Shown here: positions 43,735-56,928 of the stretch, piece by piece
Layout of the letters: the number at the start of each line of letters is the position of its first letter
Numbering within the stretch: position 1 is the first letter of the stretch
Assembly (NCBI RefSeq): GCF_017591435.1
Contig: NC_059289.1
Span: forward strand, 19,141,773 to 19,205,772
DNA from: Portunus trituberculatus
Taxonomy: Eukaryota; Arthropoda; Malacostraca; Decapoda; Portunidae
Length of the DNA: 64,000 nucleotides
Direction of reading: 5' to 3'
Translations under genes and position numbers: made by a program
The notes under the pieces: model-generated
What the model was told of the DNA's origin: nothing
The model's database searches: none
Seen by the model: only the letters and a program-made list of their open reading frames with translations

Positions 43735-44929
43735 TATGATGAATTGTAGGAGTATATTGAATAAGATAGATTTGCTGAGAGGAGCAGCTTGTGTTGAAAA
43801 TTTTGATATAATTGCATTAACAGAAACCTGGTTTGATATGTCAGGGAAGGTACGTATTTGATCAGGAGGTGAAAATTGATGGTTATACACTTTTTCATAA
43901 GGATAGGGAAAACAGAAGAGGGGGAGGAGTGACCTTGTATGTCAAGGACACACTCCAATGTTGCATAAATAGCAGAATGAAGACAGACAGCAAAACTGAG
44001 TCTCTATGGGTAGATATTAAGGACAGGTCTCAGTTAGTGGTAATGGGTTTAGTGTACAAGCCACCAAATGCTTCAGACCAAATAAACTCTTCCCTATGGG
44101 AGAAAATAAATAGAGCAGCCAGGTACAGTAAGATATGTTTGGTAGGGGATTTTAACTATAGGAATGTTGATTGGAGTTTGGTGGTGGGTAACAGGGAAGC
44201 AGAAGAGTTTCATAAGGTCATTTGGGATAATTTTTTAAAGCAAGTCATTTTAGAACCCACACGGGCAAATAATATTCTAGATTTAATTCTGACAAACAGG
44301 GAGGAGGCAGTTACACAGGTGGAGGTTGGTAGCCAGCTAGGTAACAGTGATCACAAAGAAATACGGCATGCATTGAAATGGCATGAAACTTAGAAAAACG
44401 AACAAAAGGAAAGTACCTGACTTCAGGAAGGCTAATTTTGAGGGCTTAAGGAAGTATTTACAAGGAGTCGCTCGGCAAGGGGAAGGAAGGTAGAAGGAAG
44501 GGAAGAGCAGAGAAGGGGAATGAGGTGCAAAGTTGGAATGGGACAGAGAGACAGTGTGGAAGTGGGGGGAGCTGGATTAGAACATGGGAGGAATCCCGGT
44601 CAGCTGAGGGTTGGTGAGATCTATACCAACATTCTAAATAAAATACATGAGGGTCAGATAGCTAACATTCCACATAAAACAATAAAATCACAAAGCAACG
44701 GCCCTAAGTGGATGACAGACAGATTAAAGGGATACATAGGGCAGAAAAGGAATATATATAAGAGGCTAAAGGTAAGGGATGAGGCTTTAAGGCTACTATA
44801 CCATGAATTAGTAAGAACAGTTAAGAGGTTAATGAAGGAGGCTAAAAGTGAATGTGAGTTGAGGGTAGCCAGCCAAGCAAAGATGGACCTCAAGGTCCAA
44901 GTTATACAAGACGTAAAGCAGAGAAGAAA
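43735..44929 (+). mobile_element. outer LINE (CR1/L2-like), segment 1: endonuclease
   Basis: Starts inside the endonuclease: FDIIALTETWFD, RRGGGVTLYVKDTLQCCINS, SKICLVGDFNYRNVDWSL, ILDLILTNREE, GNSDHKEI. Then comes a linker (YIGQKRNIYKRLK). It is 5'-truncated and frameshifted. It lies in the intron after the kinase P-loop exon. The element continues at 45785, 47351 and 56929 after removal of nested insertions. Confidence 0.85.
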
Positions 44930-44931
44930 TA

Positions 44932-45784
44932 CCCTATTTTACGGCTTGCAAGACGCTGCATCTTGGAAGACGAACCCTAATTTTGAAAGAAATTTCTAAG
45001 AAAAAAGAAGTCATTCTCATACAAGAACGCATTCACCATATACCCGACCACTGAACACGGAAACATAAGAAGCAAGAAGTCTGCAAGACACTATTGTTTC
45101 ACCCCTCATTACAAATTTGCTGAAGCACTCACCACAAATTTAAAACAATGTAAATAAAAACACCATACCTAAATACATATACACAATGAAACAGTCCTTC
45201 TCTTCTTGTTTTAGTGGCGGGCAACGGCATGTTTTGGACCTGTTGTTTACATTACGGAATCGCTTGTCCGATCGCCAAAATTCGAACATGTCAGTGCTGC
45301 AGTTTGTATTTATTTTATTTTGCAGTCGTGCTTCATAGGCTTTATCAATGGGAATACAATTCACAAGTGGAGTTTTGGCTCTTACTTGAATGAGTAAGCC
45401 ACTTGGATGTTTTATTATTAAAGGTATAAAGGCACCTGGCATGATGTGTGTGCGTTCGTGTGCATGTATGTGTGTGTTGCAATGAGACGAGGGAGCGGCC
45501 CGTTTTCTCCACATGCTGAGTAGGCTGCAGGAAGAATTATGGTATTGGAAATACTTGTAACACCTAAGTACTGAGTTTACATAATATAAAAGGATAAATT
45601 AAATGGTACTTAAGCTATCATCATAATGTAATGACTCAACATACAAATCCAGGTCGCTATCTGTCCAAGCTCACTTGAGGTTGGATGCTACCTTACAATA
45701 CAACATTGATTTTGGAAGACGCACTAGTATTTTTCAGGGTATTTTTTAGGAAAAAAAGTGCGTCTTGTAAGCCGTAAAATACGG
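44932..45784. mobile_element. TA-flanked DNA element, 853 bp
   Basis: Left end CCCTATTTTACGGCTTGCAA and right end (reverse complement) CCGTATTTTACGGCTTACAA, both followed by GACGC, are inverted repeats with TA on each side. The interior shows no transposase. The termini resemble those of the element at 48523-49550. Confidence 0.85.
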
Positions 45785-46151
45785 TAGATCCCTTAAGGAC
45801 AGCAAATGGGGAGATGGTTAGTTCTGCAGAAGAGATTAGTAGAATTATGAACGAGTATTTTTTAACTGTCTTTACCCAGGAGAACACACAGGAAATCCCA
45901 GATAGCAAACAGATATTTAGGGCAGAGGATAGTGAAAAGTTGACAGATATTCATACAACTAAGATGGTGGTAGAACATGAGATAAATAAACTAAAATTCA
46001 AGTCACCAGAACCTGATGAAGTATATCCAAGGGTTCTAAAGGAATGCAAGGAAGTCGCCAGTGAGCCTTTAGCGGTACTTTTTAGGATGTCACTGGTGTC
46101 AGGTGAGGTACCTTCAATATGGGGAGAAGCTAATGTGGTTCCCATATTTAA
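45785..46151 (+). pseudogene. outer LINE, segment 2: start of RT
   Basis: Encodes VSSAEEISRIMNEYFLTVFT, SPEPDEVYPRVLKECKE and PSIWGEANVVPIFK, the usual N-terminal RT region. It runs to the TTAA used by the next insertion. Confidence 0.85.
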
Positions 46152-47346
46152 GGTGGTAATTCGATGACTCGATATCAATATCGGTTTTTTGGCTCTCCCA
46201 TTGCTATTTTTTCACCGAATTCAATAATATTTATACACAAGGTGTACGTTTATGGTGTACGTCTTCAGTGTTAATTTGGTACACAAATGTGGCGTAGTTT
46301 TTTTGCAATAAATATTTTTTCGGCGATAAGAAAATAATTCAAAATACCATTATAAAATCAAAACTAATAACAGTGTGGCAATTTCCTCTTAACCACATAT
46401 AATATACATAACAACAAATAAATGTTAGCATCGGCATACACATAACCTATGTTATAACAATTTCATTACACTCCAAATTGTTACCTTTTTTTCATCAAAA
46501 TTTGAGTTTATAAGCCTGTTGTAAATTTATTTGAGTGAGTTCATGCATTATCATGCTGGCATTTGTTAAGATGAGGTTGTTGATCATTTTGCTGCAAAAA
46601 GTTTTGAAATTGACCAATTACTGAAAAAGTTATTCAACAGTATATGCTGAAAAACTGAAAGTCGAGAAAAACGCATTTTTCTGTGAACATCTTCAAAACC
46701 CCCACATAACTCGCTTCCTCACTCGGGGCAACGGTTTCCTAGCAGGTGGGCTTTAAGATAGGAGGTACCCTAAAAGTATCCCTTTAGCCCATAAATTCCG
46801 TGAAAAGCCCACATGGTATAAAAAAAAAAAATAACTCACTCCAATATGTACCAAACTCAGATATGTACTTACATAATCCCTTGACAACTGCTTGGAGGCT
46901 GGTAGTGGCTGTTTAGATAGTTTCAGGCCATGTTACATCATGGCCTTACACGTGGCATTGTCACAATTTGGGAACCCAACACGTGTAAAATACGATCAAC
47001 AGGTAGGCTGCATGCACGCGCACTCCCTAAGGCTGTATCGATTGGTACTGAGGGAGTAGCGTCTTCCTCACCCTCACTGCCTGATACTAAACTATCGTAC
47101 ATCATGCAAAAAAAAATAAAACAGCTAAAAAAAAATAATAAGTACAAGCAAAACAAAGACTAGAAGAAAAAGGGGCGTATGCACGCTTGGGTATTGAAAG
47201 GGCCGGCTCTTTAAACCCGCCAATAGCAGGTAAGCAGTGCATTATGCGCCTGGCAACTTCGGCCATGGCTTCCCTCTCCAGAGACGAACCCAAGTACCAA
47301 GTTTCCAATTTTTCAATTTTTTTGACCAAATTAACGAATTTCCACC
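46152..47346. mobile_element. TTAA-flanked DNA element, 1,195 bp
   Basis: Left GGTGGTAATTCG and right (reverse complement) GGTGGAAATTCG are inverted ends, with TTAA at 46148-46151 and 47347-47350. Removing the element and one TTAA restores the LINE frame (IFN then RGDKILTSNYRP). No transposase is seen. A SINE fragment lies inside at 46712-46831. TTAA duplications occur in piggyBac and Kolobok families. Confidence 0.9.
46712..46831 (+). mobile_element. 3' fragment of SINE type 1
   Basis: GGGCAACGGTTTCCTAGCAG, GATAGGAGGTACCC and AAGCCCACATGGTATAAAA match the body and A-tail of the SINE at 18750-18970. The tRNA-like head is missing. Confidence 0.85.
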
Positions 47347-47350
47347 TTAA

Positions 47351-48054
47351 TAGGGGAGATAAAATCTTAACCTCTAATTACAGGCCTGTCAGCTTAACTT
47401 CAATTGTGGGTAAATTAGTGGAATCAATAATAGTGAAAAACATTAGGGAGCACCTAGACAATCACGGCTTGATAAATCAAACACAACATGGATTTATGAA
47501 GGGAAAGATGTGTCTTACAAACTTGTTTAGCTTTTATAGTAAGGTTTATGAGACGGCAGATAAGGGTGATAATTATGACATTCTATAGGCTACTTAGATT
47601 TCAGTGCAGCCTTTAACAAGGTACCTCACCAGAGGCTCTTAAAAAAGGTTAAAGCACACGGTGTAGAGGATAGAATATTAGGCTGGATTAAAGCGTGGTT
47701 AGACGACAGGCGACAAAGGGTAGTAATTAATGGATCTAATCCCGAGTGGTGAGAAGTAGTTAGTGGGGTGCCACAGGGCTCAGTTTTAGGGCCATTATTA
47801 TTTCTAATATATATCAATGACTTGGATAGTGGAATTAATAGTGACACCAGTAAATTTGCAGATGACACAAAGATAGGTAGATTAATTAATTAGGTCTGAT
47901 TCGGATGCCATGGATTTGCAGGCTGACTTGAATTGGATGAAAAAATGGACAGGTAGATGGAAAATGCAGTTCAATATTAACAAGTGCTGGGTGCTGAGTG
48001 CAGGTAGAGATAATCCAAGCAATAGGTACACGATAGATAACGTGGCACTAGAAT
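47351..48054 (+). pseudogene. outer LINE, segment 3: RT catalytic region
   Basis: SNYRPVSLTSIVGKLVESII, INQTQHGFMKGKMCLTNLF, then [19 protein letters not shown] and KFADDTKIG with the catalytic Asp pair. It stops at NVAL where the second LINE begins. Confidence 0.85.
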
Positions 48055-48522
48055 CAGAATCAGAATCAAACCTTTATTCTATTTGATCATACAAACATTG
48101 TGAGATCAGTGATGCCCTAAACAGATAAAATAAATGTGTTTAACAATCAATTATAATACATGATAAAATATAATTATAACTAAAAAGCTAAGACGTGTCT
48201 GTGTCATAATTAAAACTACACATAAAACAAGACAAAATTATGACTAAAAAGCTAAGAAATATGTCTGCGTCGTAATTAAAAGTACATATAAAACATGACA
48301 AAACAACTAAAAATAAAATAGTCAGGGATAAAACATAATAACAAGCTGGTAACATAGACTACTCACTATACTGATGCTTAAAAAGATGGAGGAACAGCTG
48401 TTTCTTAAATGAGCGTAATGAAGGTGCATTTCTGATGTCACTGGGAAGGCTGTTCCACAGTGTGGGCCCAGCCACTAGCATGGAGCGTGCCCCTGTACAG
48501 GTATTATTCACTGGCACATATA

Positions 48523-49550
48523 CCATATTTGACGGCATATAAGACGCACTTTTTTCTAAAATTTTGGCTCATAAAATCACCCTGCGTCTTATATGCAAAG
48601 TTGAGACCTCCCATAGGCTCCAGAGACACACTAACCCAGCTTACGATCAGTGGTTCTACCTAACCTAGACTCCACGCATCATTATTTTATTGCCTGTATT
48701 ATCGTTATTAGCAGTGTTATTGCCGTTACTTTAAAAACAAATTATCGTATTATGACTGAGTCTTTAAAAACAAATTATTGCAAAAATGAAAGCAATCTAT
48801 CGTAATCCATGAGGCCGTGAGTCTTGTTTATAAGCATCAGCTGATTGGAAGAACCCCACTCTACATGTCATCTGTTGGCAAGAAACAAAACTACAGAATA
48901 TAATCCATCTAATTAACGTCTATTCCATCCAGATTTTTGTTCCTTCTTCTTGCTTTTTATTCATCTATTTTATGTCTATTTATTACATCTATTACCAATC
49001 TATTCAATGCTTATTCCATTTACTGTATATACTGTTCGTGACCATTGGGGATTTGGTATCACTGCTGGTAAGGATGTGAATTGTTTTGATTTTTTGGTAA
49101 CATCATCATGGCAGTAGCTGGGAAAAGCTACACGATTTCTTACAAATTAAGAGTTGTAGAATATGCCAAGGAGAATGGGAATAGAGCAGCAGCAAGGGCT
49201 TTTGGGCCACCACCTACGGAAAAAATGATACGTGTCTGATGACAGCAAGAACAACAACTGAAGAGTGCAATGAAAGGTAACCATAACCTTCATTGTCCAG
49301 CCCCACATTGGCCAGAACTAGAGGTTGACATAAAGACGTGGGTGATAAATGAGAGAAGTTCAGGAAAAAAGGCTTTATTTGCGTGTTCAATGTTTATTGC
49401 TGTTGTGATGCTTTGCATGCCTGTAATGTGCTGTGAGACTGCTATCAAGAATATATGCTTAAAGACACTAAAAACTTTTTTTCCTGAATCTGACCTGCTA
49501 AAATTGGGGTGCGTCATATGCCAGTGCATCCTATATGCCGTCTAATACGG
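48523..49550 (+). mobile_element. pogo-like element, internally deleted, 1,028 bp
   Basis: Ends CCATATTTGACGGCATATAA and (reverse complement) CCGTATTAGACGGCATATAG are flanked by TA. Excision restores the LINE codons QLYVPVNN. The interior encodes the pogo-type DNA-binding start: AVAGKSYTISYKLRVVEYAK, NGNRAAARAFGPPPTEKMI. Then come a stop and HWPELEVDIKTWVINER. The catalytic domain is absent. Confidence 0.9.
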
Positions 49551-50045
49551 TAATTGATGTTGTTGTCTGGTGGCAACAGTGGATATTTCGCTGACTAGTG
49601 GCATGTGAAATATACTGTTAAGAGAGCTCCCCCTGGTTACACTGAACATCAAAGTTCCCATCTCAAACATGTGTTTCTTTTTTATCTTTAACCATCCAAG
49701 CTCTCTCAAGAATGGGGTAGCATGTTCATGCCTTGCAGCGCCACCAACAGCGACTTTAGTGGCAAAGTTTTGCAGTTTTTGTATTTGGTGTATGAGTGTA
49801 TTGTTGGTAGTGCCCCACACCTTAATACCATAATTAATGATGCTAAGGACAAGTGACTGCATGACTATTACTCTTGCACTTTTGCTGAAGTTGTCCTTTA
49901 TTCTATTAACCCCTTCGTTACCGACCCGTCAACCTTATGTAAACAAGACGTTTCGATGCCGAACCGACTGCCCACGCACTCCTCCGCATCGTCTGTGCGG
50001 TAGTCTTCAGCTTCTTCTCACAAACACCCAGTTCACATTATATTA

Positions 50046-52722
50046 CAGTAGAATCTCGAATCTCGATCAATCTCATCTCGATATTTCGCATCTCGATTGC
50101 ACCATAAAAAACCCACTATTCACACATCTCGATGAAATTACACAAATCTCGATTGCTGGTTTTTTTTTTTCATCAAAAGCGCGCATCGCGATGCGATTGT
50201 TTTGATTGCTCTCCACCTTGCGGCAGCTTGTGGAGTGTATCAGTACACGCGGCCTCCCCGCTCTGTTTAAAACCAGTGTGCGGTGTGCGCGGTCAAGGTC
50301 GTTACGGTGCGGGCAGGCTACCTGGATCCCATTCATCATGTTTCCCGCAGCCAATGGAAGGGCCCAAGGGGTGGATAAGAGCGAAAATGAGTGTAAAGGA
50401 CAAGAAAGTGTGAGAAAATGCGGAAGTGAAAAACGTGATTATCGAAAGGGCAAAAAACTGAACAAATACACTGCAGAGGACAAGGATAAAGTGTTGCAGC
50501 TCTTGGAGAAAGGCTATAGAGTCAGTGAAATACAAAAACTTACTGGCATTCCTCAGTACTATTTCCACATTGAAAAGCAAAAAAGATGAAGTGAAAAAAT
50601 CAGTGACATTGGCAAAAAAATTGTTCACAGGAAACACACTTGGACAGCGCCGCATCACGTGTTTTTATAATGAAAGTAATCGCCTAGTGGCAGAAATGGA
50701 ATATTATCTGGTGAAGTGGATTCAACGACGAGCAAGAGAGGTAGCTAGTATCAATGGTCCTCAGCTGCGTGAACAGGCAAGGATATTCTACCAGGCTGTT
50801 TGCAAGAAAAAACAAGTAAAAAATCCACCTGCATTTAATGCTTCTGTGGGGTGGCTGCAGAAGTTTAAGAAGCGGTGTGGCATTAAATATGCACAGTATC
50901 AAGGCGAGATATCTTCTGCTGATAGTGAAAGTGCTGCTAATTATCCCGCAATAGTCAAACAAATAATAGAAGATGGAGGCTATTGCAAAGACCAGATATA
51001 TAATGGTGATGAGACTGGCCTTTATTGGAAACGTTCTCCCAAAGCCACCTTCATTTCTAAAATGAAAAACAAGCACCAGGAGTAAAAGTGTCCAAAGAAC
51101 GTATCAGCTTTCTTTTACTTGTAATTCTTCTGGCAGCCACAAAATGAAACCTCTTATCATTCACAAATACAAAAGGCCTAGACCTTATAAACACGCAGAT
51201 ATGCAACAACTGAATGTTTATTGGGAGACTACAGCTTCAGCCTATATGACCTCAGCACTTTCTATCGAGTGGTTCGATAAGTACTTTGTCCCTGATGCAA
51301 AGAAAAAGTGTGAGGAACTAAACCTGGATTTCAAAATCCTTCTCTTTCTAGACAATGCACCTGGCCATGCAAAATTCCTCATAGGGAGGCATCCATGTGT
51401 TCAAGTCGTGTTTTTGCCCCCAAACACTACTTGCATATTACAACACCTGGACCAGGAAATAATAGCCAATGTAAAGCTATTATACTATAAGTACCTTCAT
51501 GACAAAATGCGGCATGAAACAGATAGCAATGATGAGCTGGTTGAGATCGAAAACTCCACAAATGAAAGTGAAAGTGATCGTGAACTGTCCGCCACCTGCA
51601 ACCAGGCCACCGACACCGCCACCCAAGCCGCCGCCAAGCCCAAGGTCACCACTGAGGAAGACGTTTGTCAAAAGGAGCTATTTCTGTGAGGCAGTTCTGG
51701 AAATCCTACAACATCCGGAATGCAGTGGATTTAATGGTGAAAGCTTGGAATAACATATCAGATGCAACTATCAGACATGCCTGGGAAAATCTGCTAGCCG
51801 AGAAAGATTCTTCAGATTCCTCACAAATTCAATGACAAGCTGATCTACTGGCTGACGCTGTGACATCTATTACAACTGTTCCTGCCCCTGGATTCTGTGA
51901 TGTTAATGAGAATGATGTGATAAAAGAGTTATTAGGAGAAAAGGTTGATGCAAGTGAAGCAATCGAAAATTTAATTAAAGAAGACATAATGGAGGAAGAA
52001 TTGGAACAGCCTGATACCGTGTCACAGCCTCCATCCCTGAGTGTTCAACAGTTGTCCGAGGCACTGGGGCTTGTGGTAAAGGCCAGGGATATTGTGGAGG
52101 GAAAAGTGGAGAATGAAACTCTCCAGGAGGCTTTTGATTATCTCAATAGAAAAATGATGGGCATTTACAACAGTAAAGTCAATGAACAAAAACAGTCCAC
52201 TATAACGAGGTTGTTCAAGATGCAGCAGCGAGTCGCCGAGGTCATCGAGAATGTCACAGAAGAAGACGACGAAGGACCAATAGACCTTGATGCTTTGGAC
52301 ACTGAACTACCTGAAGAACCACCATTTGTAGGATTTAATGCAGAGACTGACGGTGCTGGCTGCAGTGGAGAGAACATACGCAAGGCCATGACAAGATTAG
52401 GGAGTGAAGGTGGTGAGTCCCAGTAGCCGAGCCACCAGCCCAGCCCCCATCAATCACCCTAATTTTATTTCAATAAATATAAGGTAAATATGTGTTGTTT
52501 TATTGTAACATTTCATTAGTTTTATTATATGAACTGCAGTGTGTAGTGTGGTAAGTACTTTAGGTGTCAGCCTGAGAGTTTGTGTACTTGATATAGGTTA
52601 GTTGCCAAAGTTTTGGTCCCAATTGCATTTTTCCCTATATGAAGTTAACTTCGCATCTCGATATTTTGAATCTCGATCAGTATTTTGGGTCCCAATTACG
52701 ATCGAGATTCGAGATTCTACTG
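50046..52722 (+). mobile_element. Tigger/pogo-like transposon, 2,677 bp, full length
   Basis: Perfect inverted ends starting CAGTAGAATCTCGAATCTCG are flanked by TA at 50044-50045 and 52723-52724. Internal CGCATCTCGAT words repeat near both ends. It encodes a frameshifted transposase on the plus strand and is nested in the piggyBac-like element. Confidence 0.95.
50350..52426 (+). pseudogene. Tigger-like (CENP-B/DDE) transposase
   Basis: Two DNA-binding domains come first: KKLNKYTAEDKDKVLQLLEK with ITGIP-like VSEIQKLTGIPQ, then a CENP-B-type region (ASVGWLQKFKKRCGIKY). The DDE core follows: DQIYNGDETGLYWKR (first Asp), KILLFLDNAPGHAKFL (second Asp) and LPPNTTCILQHLDQEII (third Asp). All three acids are present. 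Frame changes near 50580, 51085, 51110 and 51690 disable it. The C-terminal acidic tail (51860-52426) ends in a stop. It would catalyse cut-and-paste at TA. Confidence 0.9.
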
Positions 52723-53209
52723 TATTTATATTTATGGTTTCTATCAGAGAAACCCCACAACATGTCATTTGGGTAAAAAAAAAAAAAAAATAAGTAAAAT
52801 ATTTTTTCCCTTGATTTTACATATGTTGCACTAAACCATTCATACTTGGATAACTATAAAATATATTAGCCTGAAAATCACAGAATACACAGAAAAATTA
52901 TGTATTTATTTACCTTGCAAGTGACGATGACATCTAGCAACAATTGGATGGTCCTTTGTGGCCGAAAGCTTGGACAACTCGTAGCACGCTCCCAGGTAAG
53001 GTCAGGCCAGACGCGACACATGCTCACACAAAGTATAGCGCCAGTATCACAGTTTTATGTGTAAGTGCAGTGCTATGTGTGTGCATTGTGTGAAGTGTAT
53101 GTATTGCGTAAACATATAAGAACTAAATAAATGAAGAAAGACTTGTAAGAAAAGAGATGGTAAAGAAAACTTGTAAAAATAAAAGAAAAAATGGGGAATG
53201 AGATTATGT

Positions 53210-55088
53210 TTACTGCTGGCTGTGATACATCTGGTAATGTTTAGGCGAACATAATCCAGGTAAATCTTTGCAGGTAGGGCAGTATTTTCTTGTCCATTTG
53301 TTCTTGCCTTCAGTAGTACAAATCCTGCACCGTCTACGTGGCCTTTGTGTGTTTGCTGTGCTTGGTATAGTCATTAGTCCATGAACCACTGGTGTGGCTG
53401 CAGCTCCTGACGTGCTGGGTTGTGCACGTGCTGTTGGTGGTGAGGGTTGTGCACCTGCTGCTAGCATTGGGACTCCCGTTCTTCTGGGTTTTTTCTTGGG
53501 GCGCTGTTGTTCTTTCTGTACCACACACAAGCTGGCATACCCTAGACTGTACTCTTGCAACATCTCATGAACAACAAGCTTTATGAATTCACTGCACCCA
53601 GTGCTACACTTATGCAAGTTTTGATATATTACTCTAGCATTGAGTACCATTCTAGACATCATGTGTACACCAATCTTCTTGAACCATGCGTAAGATTTTC
53701 TGGTTGGATCTTATGGTTCCAACAGCTGATCAACATTATCAACTGCACCCATCTGGTCATTGTAATGATGAATAGGCAGGGGCTTCTGCAGCATCTCTCT
53801 CCCCCCACCTTTGACATGATATGATTGTTCTTTGTACCCTGCTGTATATTTGGTTGTGATAACGTGGACCAATCTTCTGTCATTAAATATGACGATCAGC
53901 ACATCCTCTTTTCGTCCAAATACAGACTGCTTTTTCTGAAGATTCTGGCGTGAGATAATATCAGGCACACCTCTGTTTGTCCGAATGGTCCCACTAGTCA
54001 GAGTCTTCTTGGTCAACAAATATTTAGCCAGATGAAGGGAAGAGTACCAGTTGTCTAAAACAACGTGCCTTCCCTGATTCAGAAGTGAGTGCATTAGATG
54101 CACAGGAACACGCTCAGACTTGCTGAGGATAGCAAGCTGTGGGTCTTGTCTCATCTCTTCATACATTGCAGGTGTATATAAGCAAAAATTCCAGGTGTAG
54201 CCTTTTGCATTACTAGCACTAGGACACAATGCAAAGAGTTTCATACCAAAGTGCTTACGCTTTGTTTTTATGAACTGTCTGAAGTGCAGTCTGCCTTTGA
54301 ACAAAATCAGTGACTCATCCACTGCAAAATTTTCACCTGCAGAAAAATATTCCATGCACTTAGCACGTAACAACTCAAAATAAGTACGAATTCTTGTCAT
54401 AGGCATCCTGGGGACAGCATCATCAGGGTGTGAAAACCTCAAAAAGCTAATAATCTGAGAGAATCTATTACAACTCATAACAGCTCTGAAAACAGGTGGG
54501 CCCTGACACAGTGTTGATGTACTCCAATAGTCAGATATCTTGGGTAAATGTGTTAGTCCCATGAGTAGCTGCAATGAGATGTACACATACATCTCTTCCT
54601 CACTGACATTAGACCACTTTTACCCATAAATTTCTTAGGAATGATGTGGGGATTGTCTCTAAAAAAATATGCAGCACGTGTGTTGGTCCAGAGACACAGA
54701 GCAGCAATCACATCTTTCCCCATGAATAACTGAAAACAGTCTAGAGCACTCATAGCACTGGCTTCATGATGTAGAATAATACAGGAAAATCAGTGTTACA
54801 TGTAGGTAGAGGGTTAGGTCTGGTGTCAGAGAATGGGTCTGAAAGAAGTGTGAAATCTGTTTGTCTACCAGCAGCTGTGGGGGGTGAGGCAGGAGGGCTG
54901 CATGACAGGCCACTGCTTGCGGACAACGTCTCAATACTTTTGTCGCCGCTGCTAGCATCACTCTCTACATCACTGATAGCTTCAAGATCAAACAAAGTAT
55001 CACCTTCCATTGAGTCATCAGACCCCTCAAATTCACTTATTGTCCCACCATCATATTCATCTTCACTGTCAGTTGTACAGATATCCAT
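53210..55088 (-). pseudogene. piggyBac-like (PGBD4-like) transposase
   Basis: The N-terminus is acidic (MDICTTDSEDEYDGGTISEF). The DDE_Tnp_1_7 domain has ENFAVDESLILFKGR (first Asp), HVVLDNWYSSLHLAKYL (second Asp) and YNDQMGAVDNVDQL (third Asp). The C-terminus is a Cys-rich finger: RRRCRICTTEGKNKWTRKYC, CKDLPGLCSPKHYQ. Frameshifts near 54750, 54600 and 53700 break it. All catalytic Asp are visible, so decay is limited. It would mobilise TTAA-flanked elements. Confidence 0.9.
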
Positions 55089-56928
55089 AATTGTGAAGTA
55101 AATCCGCGCGAGCTACCACAAACAAAACTTCAGGCAGCACTGAACAGAAGCTAGAGAATGTCGCATTGCGGCACTCGACAAGCATGTATTGCCATACGTA
55201 GGTCAGAAAATATGATGTATAGAAAAAATATAATATGATGATTGGTCTTCACAAATTACGTCACAGCACTGACAATAACTCATTGGTCAAAGTTTATGAT
55301 GTTTCAAACCGTCCCACGAATGGCTGCAGCCTTATGTTTGAAAACACAGACACTTGCCACCACGTGGGTAGAAATAACCCAGAAACCGAGGCCTTGAGAG
55401 CCCTCAATACACACAGCTTATAACCGTGGCATGTGCATGTCACGGGGAGCACGCCCGGTTCCTGGCGCGTGAACTCAGCCGTGACATGCACGTGTCACAA
55501 AACATACATCCGGTACTGAAGGGGTTAATATAAATTATGGTGCTAAAAATTTTGCGGCTTATCTTATTTACGTGTGAGTCAAAAGTCATATAGGGATTGA
55601 AATACACTCCCAGATTCTTGAGAGAGCTGCTGGGAACTATGGTAGCGCCGTCAACCCGCAAGGAAGTGTTGGGCGGAATCTGTGACACGAGTCCCCTGCT
55701 GCCAACAAACATACATTGAGTCCTGTTTGTATTTAGTAGCAGACCATTTGAATTGAAGTAATGTTTTGCTTTTGATAGAGTTTCTTCTCCTTTTTGTATG
55801 AGATCATGTAGTCTGTCAATGTGTCCAGTGTGGATGAACTGTGTGTCATCAGCGTATTGAATAACAAGGCAGTCGGAGATGTATTGCGAGAGATCATTGA
55901 CATAAATTAGAAATAGAACTGGGCCAAGCACTGATCCCTGTGGAACACCATAAGATACCTCTAGTTTATTTGATATATGTTTGCCAATTTGGACAGACTG
56001 CGTTCTTTGCTGTAGGTAACTGCTGAACCAAAAGGAATCTATATTTAGCTTTTTTAATTTATCCATTAATATTTTATGACATGCTATCAAAAGCTTTAGA
56101 TAGATCACATAAAGTAATTAGGGATAGGTGTTTAGTGTCAATATTTTTATATAATTTATTAGATAATGTTAAGAGAGCACTGTCTGTGGAGAGTGAAGCT
56201 CTGAAACTGTGCTGTGTATTACTGAGAAGGTGATTCCTTTCGAGGTGTGAATTGAGTTGCCTTGCTACTATTTTCTCAAGAACCTTTGATATTATGGGCA
56301 ATAAAGATATTGGGCGATAGTTCATTGGCTCGTTGATATTTCTTGTTTTAAAAATAGGGACGACTATGGCGTGTTTCCACAGGGAAGGAAATGACCCAGT
56401 TACAATTGAAGTATTTAATATACATGTCAGGTATGTAATGATAACGGGCAAGGATTCTTTTAGAAAGTGCAGTGGAATGCCATCAGAGCCATATGAGGAA
56501 GTGTTCCTTAAGTGTTTTATCACTAGGATTATAGTGTTACTGTCGGTGGGTTCAGGTCGGAATATGCTGCCTGCTGGAATGTTAGCTTGATCAGTGTTGA
56601 CTTGTTCTATATTATCATAATATGGTAAATTGCATTGTGATTTCTGAAAAGTGTTTCCCGACATTAGCAAAAATGTATTTACTTCCTGTGTCTCCGGCTG
56701 ACAGTGGACACGCTTTGTTTGTAGTGGGGGTATGAATTGCCTCAGCATGCTCCAAGTGGTGGCTGTATTTCCTTTTTCGGCTTCAAATTTTTGGTTAAAT
56801 TAATCTGACTTTGATCTATGAAGCAGCATTTTTACTTGTTTTTTTAAAATCTTATATTTATCTTGCAAGTTAACATTATACCTGTCTTTCTTGAGATGCA
56901 TCTGAATGTTATTTCTCTCCCACATGAG

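Larger units (their letters stand above)
49910..55524 (-). mobile_element. piggyBac-like transposon containing a Tigger-like insertion
   Basis: Ends CCCCTTCGTTACCG and (reverse complement) CCCCTTCAGTACCG are flanked by TTAA at 49906-49909 and 55525-55528. The host LINE frame is continuous across the site (FSTIIYIN then RIKDNFSKSARV). After removing the Tigger-like insert it is about 2.9 kb, a normal length for an autonomous piggyBac element. Its transposase is on the minus strand. Confidence 0.92.
48055..56928 (-). mobile_element. second LINE (CR1-like), inserted in the outer LINE and itself interrupted
   Basis: Read right to left its parts are 56928-55529, 49905-49553 and 48520-48055. The RT includes [40 protein letters not shown] and VIQYADDTQF. 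The C-terminal part has LSIINYGIKVWGTTNNTL, then GPTLWNSLPSDIRNAPS. The 3' end has short TGATTC repeats, as in CR1-type LINEs. The endonuclease end is truncated at about 56928. It is split by the elements at 48523-49550 and 49910-55524. Confidence 0.85.
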
